From assembly GCF_027853335.1 (NCBI RefSeq), contig NZ_JAFEUS010000002.1, positions 1,472,514 to 1,536,513 on the forward strand: a stretch of 64,000 nt of DNA, read 5' to 3'. Source of the DNA: Leucobacter sp. UCMA 4100 (lineage in GTDB: Bacteria > Actinomycetota > Actinomycetes > Actinomycetales > Microbacteriaceae). Below, piece by piece: positions 34,992 through 43,718 of this stretch. Made by a program: the position numbers and the translations under genes. The notes under the pieces are model-generated. The model searched no databases and had not been told where the DNA came from. It saw only the letters and a program-made list of their open reading frames with translations. How positions within the stretch are numbered: position 1 is the first letter of the stretch; the number at the start of each line of letters is the position of its first letter.

Positions 34992-35863
34992 AATGCGCGA
35001 GCGTAGAGGGGGAGGCCGTCGAGCGCGGTGACGCGGTGGGAGACCGTCGCTGCAGGCGTGGTGGTGTGCAGTGCACGGTGGATCAGCGTGCGGTTGTCCC
35101 AGATGACGATGTCTCCGGGCTCGTATGCGTGCTGGTAGATATTGGGGTGCGCGAACTCCTGGTCGAGTTGCCCGGTCGCTTCGAAGAGCTTGTCAAGCAG
35201 GTCGGGATCGTCGCTGCCGTTGAGCTCGACGGTGAAGCCCTCGCTGATGAAGAGGATCTTCTCGCCGGTGACGGGATGCTCCATGACGGTAGGGAAGGTC
35301 ACTGCCGGCGTGTGTTCTTCGACTTCGCGGATGATCTCACCGAGAGGGCGATAGACATCATCGGGACGAATCTTGAAGAACTTCCGCACACTATGCGAAG
35401 ACGTGGTCCCCGCTGCAGCATCCTTCAGTTCCTGCGGGAGCGCCTCGTATGCGGAAGCCATGTTGATGAAGAACGTGCCGCGGTTCTTCGGCGGCAGCAC
35501 CTTCGGGGAGAAGATCGTGAACGCGAACGGCTGCGGCATGAACTGGTAGTCAGCGTGCCAGAACTTCCCTGTCTTCGGCACGCCGATCTGCTTGCCGTCC
35601 TCGGGGATGTTCGAGGAGACGAAGATCTCCTCAAAGTCCGGGTGGTGATACATCGGTTCGTGATAGCTCACCAGATCGCCAAACATGCGGCCGAGTTTCA
35701 CGAACTGCTCCGGGGTGATGTCGCCCTGGTTCCTGAGCACGGCCACCTTGTCTCGGTAGATCGACTGCTTCAGCCGGTCGATGTCCTCGGACGTCACGGT
35801 GTCGACGTTGAAGTCCTTGACCACCACGCCCATGGTGTCGCCGTTCCCCTGCTCTACGATCAC
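34988..35863 (-). CDS. Isonitrile-forming non-heme Fe(II)/2-oxoglutarate oxygenase (Rv0097/ScoE-like)
   Basis: This 291-residue TauD-family protein keeps the iron ligands: His103 and Asp105 in FWHADY, and His262 in TLIHRAL, plus Arg277 in SHRVTALDG for 2-oxoglutarate or substrate. YHEPMYHHPDFEEIFVSS, GVPKTGKFWHADY and RPDDVYRPLGE are near-identical in pattern to Rv0097, which oxidatively decarboxylates an N-substituted glycine to an isonitrile. The GTG start has a strong GGAGGAGG site eight bases upstream. It is the first gene of a ten-gene operon behind two tandem operators. The combination with the next gene is a specific marker of isonitrile metallophore pathways. Confidence 0.92.
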   Translation of the reverse strand: MIVEQGNGDTMGVVVKDFNVDTVTSEDIDRLKQSIYRDKVAVLRNQGDITPEQFVKLGRMFGDLVSYHEPMYHHPDFEEIFVSSNIPEDGKQIGVPKTGKFWHADYQFMPQPFAFTIFSPKVLPPKNRGTFFINMASAYEALPQELKDAAAGTTSSHSVRKFFKIRPDDVYRPLGEIIREVEEHTPAVTFPTVMEHPVTGEKILFISEGFTVELNGSDDPDLLDKLFEATGQLDQEFAHPNIYQHAYEPGDIVIWDNRTLIHRALHTTTPAATVSHRVTALDGLPLYARAL

Positions 35864-35884
35864 GCCTGCCTCCTCCTGATAGCA

Positions 35885-35897
35885 CTACAAGACGTAG
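35885..35897. promoter_or_regulatory. BlaI-type operator O7a before the isonitrile operon
   Basis: CTACA-AGA-CGTAG lies 22 bp before the ScoE-like start codon. It pairs with O7b, with centres 18 bp apart, the only tandem arrangement in the window, suggesting tighter control of the biosynthetic operon. Confidence 0.82.
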
Positions 35898-35902
35898 TAA
35901 CT

Positions 35903-35915
35903 CTACATGACGTAG
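35903..35915. promoter_or_regulatory. BlaI-type operator O7b before the isonitrile operon
   Basis: CTACA-TGA-CGTAG is the second of two adjacent copies. The minus-strand sequence from its edge, TGTAGAGT, repeats the -10-like element seen at O2, O3 and O6. Confidence 0.82.
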
Positions 35916-35947
35916 TTGCTGCGAGCATGCTGAGAGCCCCTGCATAT

Positions 35948-35960
35948 CGACATGTCGTAG
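35948..35960. promoter_or_regulatory. Probable variant operator O8 before the HMA-CtaG-CPx-ATPase operon
   Basis: CGACA-TGT-CGTAG differs from O7b in only one base over ACATGACGTAG and keeps the N3 spacing, but its first half is imperfect. It is 46 bp before the HMA-protein ATG. A different copper regulator recognising the inner GACATGTC palindrome is an alternative. Confidence 0.55.
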
Positions 35961-36005
35961 ACTTATCAGAGATTGTGTCAGATGAAGCGAAAGGTTCATG
36001 CCCCG

Positions 36006-36230
36006 ATGAATGAATTGGAGTTCCGCGTCAATGGGATGACCTGCGGACACTGTGAGCGGGCACTCTCCGCTGAGCTTCTTGAGATAGGTGGCGTTGTCTG
36101 GGCGGACGTCGACGCCACTACAGGGGCAGTCGCAGTGCGCTATGGAGGTTTGGTCGAGCGATCTGCGATTGAGAACGCCGTTTCTGAAGCGGGTTTCGAG
36201 CCGGTCTCCTGGGAGAACGAGGGTTCTTGA
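36006..36230 (+). CDS. Heavy-metal-associated (HMA) copper chaperone
   Basis: This 74-residue ferredoxin-like HMA protein has the metal motif GMTCGHC and the usual beta-alpha-beta pattern. CopZ-type proteins carry Cu(I) in the cytoplasm and deliver it to CPx-ATPases such as the one two genes downstream. The ATG at 36006 was chosen because the domain begins directly after it (NELEFRVNGMTC), and an in-frame ATG at 35973 would add residues unlike the family. The stop overlaps the next start. Confidence 0.9.
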   Translation: MNELEFRVNGMTCGHCERALSAELLEIGGVVWADVDATTGAVAVRYGGLVERSAIENAVSEAGFEPVSWENEGS

Positions 36231-38296
36231 CCACGGTTACTTCGACCCAGCCTGATGAGGCTCGTGCGAACGATCCAGTAGTCATCAACAGGCGTTCAGG
36301 CGTCGTGCGCACCCTGGCTGCCTTGTGCGCCGGTCTCGTTCTCGTACCTGCACCGCTGGTCACGATACTTGCGGGTCCAGCACCCTACGATCTACTCCGC
36401 CGGAGCTTCCCGGGCCTTGACGTCGGTATCCTCACAGCAGCCGGCCAGGCCATCGCTGATGTCGCCGCAATGGTGACCATCGGCGCGCTACTGACGCTGC
36501 TGTTCTTCCGGGATGCGCGAGGGCGGAATGCTGATCTTCTGCGCAGCCCGCTGGAGCTGAAGGTGCTCCAGATCGGTTCAGGGGTGTGGGCTTCTGCCGC
36601 GGGCGCGATGGTGGTGTTCACTATCTTCGATAACAACGGACAGTCTTTCGCGCGGCTGGAGAGTTCGAGCGCACTGTCTTTCCTGTATGAAGCGAGTTCC
36701 TTCCCCAAGGCGTGGACAGTGACGTTGCTCGCCGCTCTCGTCGTGTTCTTCTTCAGCATGTTTATCGAGCAATGGACGGGCCTGCTGATTCCCCTTTGGG
36801 CAGCGTGTTTCGGCGCACTAGCCCCCGTGGTAGTCGGACAGATTCTTGTCGGGCCCGAACACGACTTCGGAAGCGACGCAGGCATCTATCAGTCCCTGCT
36901 TACCAGCGCAGCGTTCGGAGTGATCCTGCTGGCAGCAATCCGGGTCGCCTCCGGACGCCTGGTCTCTGTAGAGATTCTTCCGCGTATCTTCCTGCTGCTT
37001 GCCTTCGCTCTTCCGGTCGTTGTCGGAGCTGATCTTCTCCTTGCCTGGTTCAAACTGGCGGGAACCGGGCTTCTCGACTCCGTCACCGGTTGGCAGATCA
37101 TTACGCGGTGGATCTTCCTGGCGATCATCTGCGGGCTGACGATGTATTCGTGGAGCATTTGGCGACGTCGGCGCATTAACGAGCAGCGGCTGGTGCGCAT
37201 GCTTGGCGGTATGGCCATCGCGATCGCGGGATGGGTGGGCGTCACCGCCGCGATGACCCGTTTCCCGCCTCCGCACTATTTTGTCCCCACGAGCATCTCG
37301 CAGGTGTTCTTGGGCTTCGAAGTGAATGAGGCGCCCACACCGCTCGTGCTCTTCACGCATTGGCGGCCGAACATTCTCTTCCTGCTCCTCGCAGTGGCAG
37401 CGGTCACGGCGTATCTCGTCGCAGTGAATACTCTCCGCCGGCGTGGGGATGCTTGGCCGGCGGGACGGGCCGTGGCCTGGGTGAGCGGCTGGATCGTGGT
37501 GGTGTTTGTCACCAGCTCGGGTTTCGGCAAGTACTCAGCCCCCGATTTCGGCATCCACATGATCGTGCACATGAGCCTGAACATGCTGGCGCCGATTCTG
37601 CTGGTCATGGGCGGCATCGTGACACTTCTCCTGCGCTCGACCAAGTCGAATCCGAAGCTCCCTGCCGGGATCCACGACTGGGTCACCTGGGCTTTGCACT
37701 GGCGGGTGCTTCGTTTCATCTACAATCCTCTGATCGTCTTCGCGCTGTTCGTCGGCTCGTACTATGGCCTGTATTTTTCGGGCATCTTCGGCGAATACAT
37801 GCGTTTCCACTGGGCCCACCAGTTCATGAACGTGCACTTCCTCATCGCGGGTTATCTGTTCTACGGCTTAGTCATCGGCGTGGACCGTCCTCCGCGACCG
37901 CTTCCTCACATCGGCAAGCTCGGCTTTGTGCTTGCGGCGATGCCCTTCCACGCCTTCTTCGGTGTCATCCTGATGTCTGGCGGCGATATCATCGCCGAGA
38001 ACTTCTACCGTTACCTTGCCTTGCCCTGGGCCGACCTCAAAGTATCCCAATACTTGGGCGGCGGAGTCGCCTGGGCAGGCGGAGAGATCCCTCTCCTCCT
38101 CGTCATCATCGCGCTCGGCGTGCAGTGGTCGAGACAGGACGCGAAGGATGCACGCCGCAAAGATCGTCACCTCGACGCGGGGCTCGATGACGAGTTCGAC
38201 GACTACAACCGGATGCTTGAAAAGCTCAGTGCTCGACAGGCTCGCAACGTGCGAGGTCCCCAGCTTCCCGGCACGAAGGAAGGCAGCAGCTCATGA
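36227..38296 (+). CDS. CopD-CtaG fusion: copper transport / cytochrome c oxidase assembly protein
   Basis: This 689-residue protein has about 15 membrane helices. The N-terminal half is CopD-like. The C-terminal half is CtaG (caa3-type oxidase assembly), with MIVHMSLNMLAPILLVMGG, WVTWALHWRVLRFIYNP, FHWAHQFMNVHFLIAGYLFYGLVIGVDRPPRPLPH and AMPFHAFFGVILMSG, all rich in His and Met. The fusion is common in actinobacteria and serves copper delivery to cytochrome oxidase. The TTG start overlaps the HMA stop and the stop overlaps the ATPase start. Confidence 0.92.
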   Translation: MTTVTSTQPDEARANDPVVINRRSGVVRTLAALCAGLVLVPAPLVTILAGPAPYDLLRRSFPGLDVGILTAAGQAIADVAAMVTIGALLTLLFFRDARGRNADLLRSPLELKVLQIGSGVWASAAGAMVVFTIFDNNGQSFARLESSSALSFLYEASSFPKAWTVTLLAALVVFFFSMFIEQWTGLLIPLWAACFGALAPVVVGQILVGPEHDFGSDAGIYQSLLTSAAFGVILLAAIRVASGRLVSVEILPRIFLLLAFALPVVVGADLLLAWFKLAGTGLLDSVTGWQIITRWIFLAIICGLTMYSWSIWRRRRINEQRLVRMLGGMAIAIAGWVGVTAAMTRFPPPHYFVPTSISQVFLGFEVNEAPTPLVLFTHWRPNILFLLLAVAAVTAYLVAVNTLRRRGDAWPAGRAVAWVSGWIVVVFVTSSGFGKYSAPDFGIHMIVHMSLNMLAPILLVMGGIVTLLLRSTKSNPKLPAGIHDWVTWALHWRVLRFIYNPLIVFALFVGSYYGLYFSGIFGEYMRFHWAHQFMNVHFLIAGYLFYGLVIGVDRPPRPLPHIGKLGFVLAAMPFHAFFGVILMSGGDIIAENFYRYLALPWADLKVSQYLGGGVAWAGGEIPLLLVIIALGVQWSRQDAKDARRKDRHLDAGLDDEFDDYNRMLEKLSARQARNVRGPQLPGTKEGSSS

Positions 38297-40533
38297 CGAT
38301 CCAACAGAACGCCACGGATCCCCTTCAACTCGATATCTCCGGCATGACCTGCGCTGCATGCGCGGGCCGAGTAGAGCGTGCCTTGGGGCAACTCGACGGA
38401 GTGACGGCAAGTGTGAACTACGCAACGGAACGCGCCATCATCACTGGACTCTCACCCGCCGAGGCCGACCTCGCAGTGCGTCGAGTGGAGAAGGCCGGAT
38501 ACGGAGCGCGTGTTCACGATGACGCCGACGACGCCTGGTCGAGACGCGCAACAGAGGTGAGGATCACCTCCCTGCGGCGCAGACTCCTCGTCGCCGCGGT
38601 CCTCACAGTTCCACTGATGGACATCACGATCGTTCTCGCGCTGGTCCCAGGCTGGCGTTTCCCCGGTTGGGAATGGCTCTGCATCCTGCTCGCGCTTCCC
38701 ATCGTCACCTGGGCGGCATGGCCGTTCCACAAAGCCACCCTCCGCAATCTCCGCCATGGCAACGTCAGCATGGATACTCTCGTGTCACTCGGCATCGCCG
38801 CATCGTTCGGATGGGCGGTCACGTCTCTTCTGCTCGGCATCGGGCAGGATGGTGCTGGATACTGGCTCGGATTCGGCGTCACTCCGGAGGGAGCGAACTC
38901 AATTTACCTCGATGTTGCTGCCGGGATGACGACATTCCAGCTCGCCGGGCGGTACTTCGAAACACGCTCCAGAAGAAAAGCGGGCGATGTCCTCGGCGCA
39001 CTGGGTCAGCTTGCCGCTACCCACGTACGCATTTCCCGGGACGGCGGCGAGAGCATCGAACCGGCCGGGTCGCTCCGAGTTGGGGATACTTTCGTGGTCC
39101 TTCCAGGGGAGACGATTCCTGCGGATGGCACGATCAGTGCCGGATACGCGTCAGTGGACACCAGCATGTTGACAGGGGAACCTGTCCCGAAAGACCTCAG
39201 TCCTGGAGACAACGTCGTCGGCGGAACGATCAGCACCAACGGAAGACTCGAAGTCTGTGCAACGTCAGTCGGAGCGCACACCCAACTCGCGCAGATGGCC
39301 GCCCTTGCCGAACAAGCCCAATCCCGTAAAGCTCGAGTACAGACGCTCGTAGACCGCATCACCACCTACTTTGTTCCAGCAGTCATCGCTCTCGCGATTC
39401 TCGTCACACTCGCCTGGATGCTTGCAGGCACCGCATTCCAAGACGCCTTCGGCATCGGCATCGCCGTCCTGATCATCGCCTGCCCCTGTGCACTCGGCCT
39501 CGCAACGCCCACCGCACTCATGGTAGGCATCGGCAGAGGCGCCAGCCTCGGCATCCTCGTCAAAGGACAAGACGCACTCGAGGCAAGCGGCACCATCACC
39601 ACCGTCGTCCTGGACAAAACCGGCACACTGACCGCCGGCACCATGACAGTGACGAACACAGCCACCGCAGAAAACATCCAAGAACACGATTTGCTCCGCG
39701 TCGCAGCCTCAGTCGAACAGGGCTCAGAGCACATCATTGCCCGCGCAATCATGTCCGCAGCAAAGAAGCAAATCACGGATCTAGAGCCCGCAACTGACTT
39801 CACCATCTTTCCCGGGAAGGGAGCGACAGCGACCGTCTCTGGCAAACTCGCCATTGTCGGCAACAAGGCGCTTCTGACAGAGCATGGCGTACCCCTGAAC
39901 TTCAACGAACCGAATGGGAGACAACTTCACAAGAATCCCGCCGAGACCACGGTGTTTGTCGCAGTCGAGGGGAAGCTGATCGGCGCTATCAACCTCGCCG
40001 ACACCATCAAGCCCGGGGCCAAAAAGGCCATCGAAGCACTCCGGAAACAAGGACTCAAAACCGTGCTCCTCACCGGTGACTCCAAGGCCGCAGGCGACTA
40101 CACCGCCTCACAACTCGGAATCGACACGGCCCTCAGCGAAGTCCTTCCTGCCGACAAAGCCGAAACCGTGCGCGCCCTCCAGACCCAAGGGGAACGGGTC
40201 GCAATGGTCGGCGACGGCATAAATGACGCCGTCGCGCTCGCCGCCGCAGACCTCGGCCTCGCGATGGTCAATGGCTCCGACATCGCCCTCAAATCCGCAG
40301 ATATCATCCTAGTTCGAGACGATCTTGCAGTCATCCCGGATGCCATCGCACTCTCCCGAAAGACGTTGAAAACGATTCGGGTAAACCTTGTCTGGGCATT
40401 CGGATACAACGTTGCTGCGATTCCGATCGCTGCAGCCGGGCTTTTGAACCCGCTCATTGCTGCCGGCGCCATGGCACTGTCTTCCGTGCTTGTCGTCTAC
40501 AACAGCCTTCGACTTCAGAATTTCAAAGGCTAG
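38293..40533 (+). CDS. Copper-translocating P1B-type ATPase
   Basis: This 746-residue protein has an N-terminal HMA domain with GMTCAAC (Cys20, Cys23), membrane helices with the transport motif ACPCALGLATP, the phosphatase MLTGEP, the phosphorylation site DKTGT and the hinge GDGINDAVAL, all intact. CPx-ATPases of this kind move Cu(I) out of the cytoplasm. Detoxifying types and cuproenzyme-loading types look alike. The CopD-CtaG partner and coupled operon suggest loading of extracytoplasmic copper enzymes. Codon use and GC match the neighbours. Confidence 0.95.
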   Translation: MTIQQNATDPLQLDISGMTCAACAGRVERALGQLDGVTASVNYATERAIITGLSPAEADLAVRRVEKAGYGARVHDDADDAWSRRATEVRITSLRRRLLVAAVLTVPLMDITIVLALVPGWRFPGWEWLCILLALPIVTWAAWPFHKATLRNLRHGNVSMDTLVSLGIAASFGWAVTSLLLGIGQDGAGYWLGFGVTPEGANSIYLDVAAGMTTFQLAGRYFETRSRRKAGDVLGALGQLAATHVRISRDGGESIEPAGSLRVGDTFVVLPGETIPADGTISAGYASVDTSMLTGEPVPKDLSPGDNVVGGTISTNGRLEVCATSVGAHTQLAQMAALAEQAQSRKARVQTLVDRITTYFVPAVIALAILVTLAWMLAGTAFQDAFGIGIAVLIIACPCALGLATPTALMVGIGRGASLGILVKGQDALEASGTITTVVLDKTGTLTAGTMTVTNTATAENIQEHDLLRVAASVEQGSEHIIARAIMSAAKKQITDLEPATDFTIFPGKGATATVSGKLAIVGNKALLTEHGVPLNFNEPNGRQLHKNPAETTVFVAVEGKLIGAINLADTIKPGAKKAIEALRKQGLKTVLLTGDSKAAGDYTASQLGIDTALSEVLPADKAETVRALQTQGERVAMVGDGINDAVALAAADLGLAMVNGSDIALKSADIILVRDDLAVIPDAIALSRKTLKTIRVNLVWAFGYNVAAIPIAAAGLLNPLIAAGAMALSSVLVVYNSLRLQNFKG

Positions 40534-40538
40534 GCCCT

Positions 40539-40556
40539 GCCCACAAGCTTGTGGGC
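40539..40556. terminator. 18-bp perfect palindrome after the ATPase gene
   Basis: GCCCACAAGCTTGTGGGC lies 6 bp beyond the ATPase stop and 26 bp before the AraC-type start. It may end the copper operon, or act as an operator for the AraC gene. Confidence 0.5.
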
Positions 40557-40581
40557 TCGAGTCAGTGGAACATCGGAAGCT

Positions 40582-41511
40582 ATGAGCGAGATCTACCAGG
40601 CAGATAACAGCGTGATCCGACCGCCCTCCGTAGAGATCTTGTCGGGAGATCGGATCTTTCCAGATGTCTTCGCTCCGTTCCAAGTGCGAGCTGCGCTCAC
40701 GCTGGAACCCACCGGTGTAACCAAAGCCGAGGCTGTCAAGCTCATGTATGTCTCGTCCGGGTGGTCGAGACTCTCGTTTCGTGGCGTCCAACTCGCGGTC
40801 GGCCCCAGTGACCTCATATTGATTCCGAATGAGACTCTCTGCGTTGGAGAGCCTCTCGTGCCGACTCGCACGTTGACACTATATGTAAGGCCAGAGTTTG
40901 TATCAGACCACTCTCGATGGCTTCCCCAGATGCATCCCCTTACGATGGCGTTGGTTCAGTCACTAAGACCCGGCCCTCCAGTCCACTTCGGAACCGTAAA
41001 TGAGGAACTCTCTTTTTCGCTAGGACAGGGTTTAGCCTTACTATCCCGACTGAGTATGAACGAAGCAACCGCGCCGAAGATCCTGGCCGGTGCCGCTCAG
41101 GTCTTCGCCGATCTCTTCCTACATCTTTCTGGTACTGGGTCGGCTGCCCAAACGAACCTTCCGGGCAGAGACGTCCTACGCGCAATAGATCTACTAGTTT
41201 CACATATAGAACGTCCTTGGAGTGTCCGGCATCTCGCAAATGAAGCTGCCCTTTCTCCTGCGCAACTTACCAGACTGTTTCGCAGGGAAACTGGCCTGAC
41301 CCCCGCTCGATTTTTGAGGAAATTGAGGGCGAAAACTATGGCTGAAGTGCTTTTGCTCAGTGACGATCCAGTGGCGGTGATCTCTGCTCAGATTGGGTGG
41401 TCCAGCCCAGAAGTCGCCAGTCGGGCTTTTCGCGCGTACTGGGGCGTCAGCCCCTCCTCATTCCGAGCAGCGGCCCGTCTTGATGAAAACCTCATAAGGA
41501 GGCGCTTCTGA
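40582..41511 (+). CDS. AraC/XylS-family transcriptional regulator
   Basis: This protein of about 309 residues has a cupin-like N-terminal sensor region, as in AraC-binding-like domains, and a C-terminal double helix-turn-helix (RPWSVRHLANEAALSPAQLTRLFRRETGLTPARFLRKLR, then DDPVAVISAQIGWSSPEVASRAFRAYWGVSPSSFR). The ATG at 40582 was preferred to an upstream start at 40549 that would run through the palindrome. Lower GC in its middle part than in the copper genes suggests a separate origin. Target unknown; it lies between the copper cluster and the relaxase gene. Confidence 0.85.
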   Translation: MSEIYQADNSVIRPPSVEILSGDRIFPDVFAPFQVRAALTLEPTGVTKAEAVKLMYVSSGWSRLSFRGVQLAVGPSDLILIPNETLCVGEPLVPTRTLTLYVRPEFVSDHSRWLPQMHPLTMALVQSLRPGPPVHFGTVNEELSFSLGQGLALLSRLSMNEATAPKILAGAAQVFADLFLHLSGTGSAAQTNLPGRDVLRAIDLLVSHIERPWSVRHLANEAALSPAQLTRLFRRETGLTPARFLRKLRAKTMAEVLLLSDDPVAVISAQIGWSSPEVASRAFRAYWGVSPSSFRAAARLDENLIRRRF

Positions 41512-41646
41512 ATCATTTTTTGGTAGCTGGTAGGGCTGTCTAGATGGGCTCGGTTGTGACCAGTGTCGGGGAACCAGATGCTGCGGCAAAGCGGTGTCAC
41601 TAAATCGAAGTAGAGTCCCCTCATTGTTACACCGCACCTTGATGGT

Positions 41647-43347
41647 GTGACGGTTTCAATCAGGGTGATGACGGCTGGTGACGGATACCGGTACCTCTTG
41701 AGCTCTGTCGTCATTGGCGATGGCGACCGCGATGCTGCCGCAGCCCTGACCAGGTACTATCTGAAATCTGGAACCCCACCCGGCACCTGGGGCGGAACCG
41801 GTGTCATTGGACTACCCGGAGGTGAGATTTCCGCTGGAGACTCGGTGTCCGAGGAGCAACTGCGGCGGCTTATGGGCTACGGGCAGGACCCGAGCACGGG
41901 TGAGCAGCTTGGTCGCCCGTACCGGAAGTTCGCGACCGCCTCGCAGCGGGTCGAGCGTTGCATCGCGAAACTCCCCGTAACTCTCACTACTGAAGAGCGC
42001 GCGACACAGGTCGGGTTGATCGAGGCTGAGGAAGCAGCGAAGCCGACCGGTGCGCCGGTCGCTGGTTTCGATCTCACGTTCTCCGTCCCGAAGTCCGTTT
42101 CCACGCTCTGGGCGGTCGCCGACGGAGGAACCCAAGCGCTGATCGCGCGAGCACACCACGCCGCAATCCAGGACGTGATCGAACTACTGGAACGGGATGT
42201 TGCCGCGACGAGGGTGGGCGCGAAAGGTCCGCGGGGCGCGGTCGCTCAAGTACCGGTGCGGGGTGTGATTGCGGCGGCGTATGACCACTATGATTCGCGG
42301 GCGTCTGATCCGCAGTTGCATACGCATGTGGTGGTTGCGAACCGGGTACAGGCGGCGCGGGATGGGAAGTGGCGCACCCTCGATTCCCGCGCACTCCACG
42401 CAGCAGTGACCGGGCTGTCTGAGCATTACAATGCGGTCCTCGCCGACAGAATTACCCAGGTGCTCGGGGTGGGGTGGGAGGCGCGTGAGCGTGGTGTGGG
42501 TCGGTCGAGGGCGTGGGAGATCACCGGGGTCTCGCAGGGCTTGATGGATGAGTTCTCTTCCCGTACCCGCGATATCGAGCAGGTCAAAGACCGCCTCGTC
42601 GCTGACTATGTGGAAAGGCATGGCAGGCAGCCGTCCCCGAAGCTGCTGTGGCAGTTGCGTCAGCAGGCGACGCTCGAGACCCGGCCATCGAAACAACAGC
42701 ACTCCCTGAGCGTCCTCACCGCACAGTGGCGTGCACGCGCCACGAATGTACTCGGGGAGGACGCACCGACCTGGGCTTCGGCCTTGCTTGCGGGAAGCGC
42801 TGCTGATCCGTTGCTGCGTGCTGATGACATTCCGCTCGATGGCCTCGGCGCGGTAGCTGCGGTTGTGATGGAGCGGGTGGGTGATCGGCGGGCGACGTGG
42901 AAGCGATGGAACCTCCACGCAGAAGCCGTCCGCCAAACGATGGGGCTCCGGTTCGCCACCGCCCAAGACCGTGACACCATCACACGGCAGATCGTCGACG
43001 CCGCTGAACACGCATCCCTCCGGTTGACGCCGCCGGAGCTGGCGTCGACCCCGACCATATTCCAACAGGCCGACGGTACGAGCGTGTTCCGTCCGAAAGC
43101 CTCCACAGTGTACTCCTCCGAGCGGGTCATTGCTGCCGAAGACGGGCTCCTTGCCGCAGCAGAGAATCGCACCGGGCCAACGGTGCCGCTCGCGTGGATC
43201 GAGCAGGCCGCCCGTACAGAGAACAAGGACGGGTACACGTTGTCGCCCGATCAGGAGCAAGCGATCGCAAAGATCGGCATCTCCGGCCGCACCTTGGATG
43301 TTCTCGTCGGCCCCGCAGGTACCGGGAATACCACATGTCGAGTTTGA
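41647..43347 (+). pseudogene. MobF relaxase-helicase, N-terminal part cut by element insertion
   Basis: The first 560 or so residues form a TrwC/TraI-type relaxase domain: SIRVMTAGDGYRYLL with N-terminal catalytic tyrosine candidates, FDLTFSVPKSVSTLWA, and the His-rich metal site DPQLHTHVVVAN. The helicase part starts with DQEQAIAKIGISGRTLDVLVGPAGTG and then breaks. Instead of the Walker A lysine, the frame reads NTTCRV and stops, because foreign DNA begins at 43329. The rest of the gene resumes in frame at 62790. The protein would keep a nuclease domain but no helicase. Confidence 0.93.
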
Positions 43348-43350
43348 CGC
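43300..43350. other. attL: left end of the serine-integrase element
   Basis: The relaxase sequence GGTACCGGG is followed by the AA crossover dinucleotide (43327-43328) and then by element DNA TACCACATGTCGAGTTTGAC. The element arm is the inverted counterpart of the right-end arm (GTCAAACCCGACACGT at 62770-62785), equally spaced from the core. Confidence 0.9.
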
Positions 43351-43718
43351 CAGTAGGAACCTCGGCAACCGTCATCCGGGCGGGGCGCTCGTTCCTCGTC
43401 GTGGTACAACGTGGTGAACAAGAGATGCTGGCCCGGGAGTTCCATGAGGACGCGCATAGATACCAGAACGGCGAGTGTATTGTGTGGGCCGCGGGGCATG
43501 TGCTCGTGGGTGCGTCGCGCGGTTCGCGACCTGGTGTCACTGTAGGTGATACGAAAGCCAACGATGTGCCGGGCATAATCGTGAAGCTCAGTGGGATCTC
43601 ACAGGTGCTGTCGTTGCAGGTCCGTGACGGGCGCATCTATCGGCTCTTCGGCCAGTGCAATCCTGACAGATCTGAAACCCTGGCTGCCCCGGCGAAGCCG
43701 GCGGCTCTGGAGAGCTAG
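43335..43718 (+). CDS. Hypothetical protein at the left element end
   Basis: This 127-residue protein starts only seven bases inside the element. It has no signal peptide or clear domain. SFLVVVQRGEQEMLAREFHEDAHRYQNGECIVWAAGHVLVGASRG resembles a small beta-fold protein. The ATG follows the attL core directly, so transcription would come either from the interrupted relaxase gene or as a leaderless transcript. After excision it would be joined to the right end upstream of the integrase. Function unknown. Confidence 0.5.
   Translation: MSSLTPVGTSATVIRAGRSFLVVVQRGEQEMLAREFHEDAHRYQNGECIVWAAGHVLVGASRGSRPGVTVGDTKANDVPGIIVKLSGISQVLSLQVRDGRIYRLFGQCNPDRSETLAAPAKPAALES

Noticed and set aside
34988-35863. 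Taurine or clavaminate-type dioxygenase
   Set aside because: The sequence pattern around YHEPMYHHPDFEEIFVSS and FWHADY and the FcoT-like neighbour point specifically to the isonitrile branch.
41600-41620. Half-site TCGAAGTAGAGTC before the interrupted relaxase
   Set aside because: Only one operator half is present and the dyad partner is missing.
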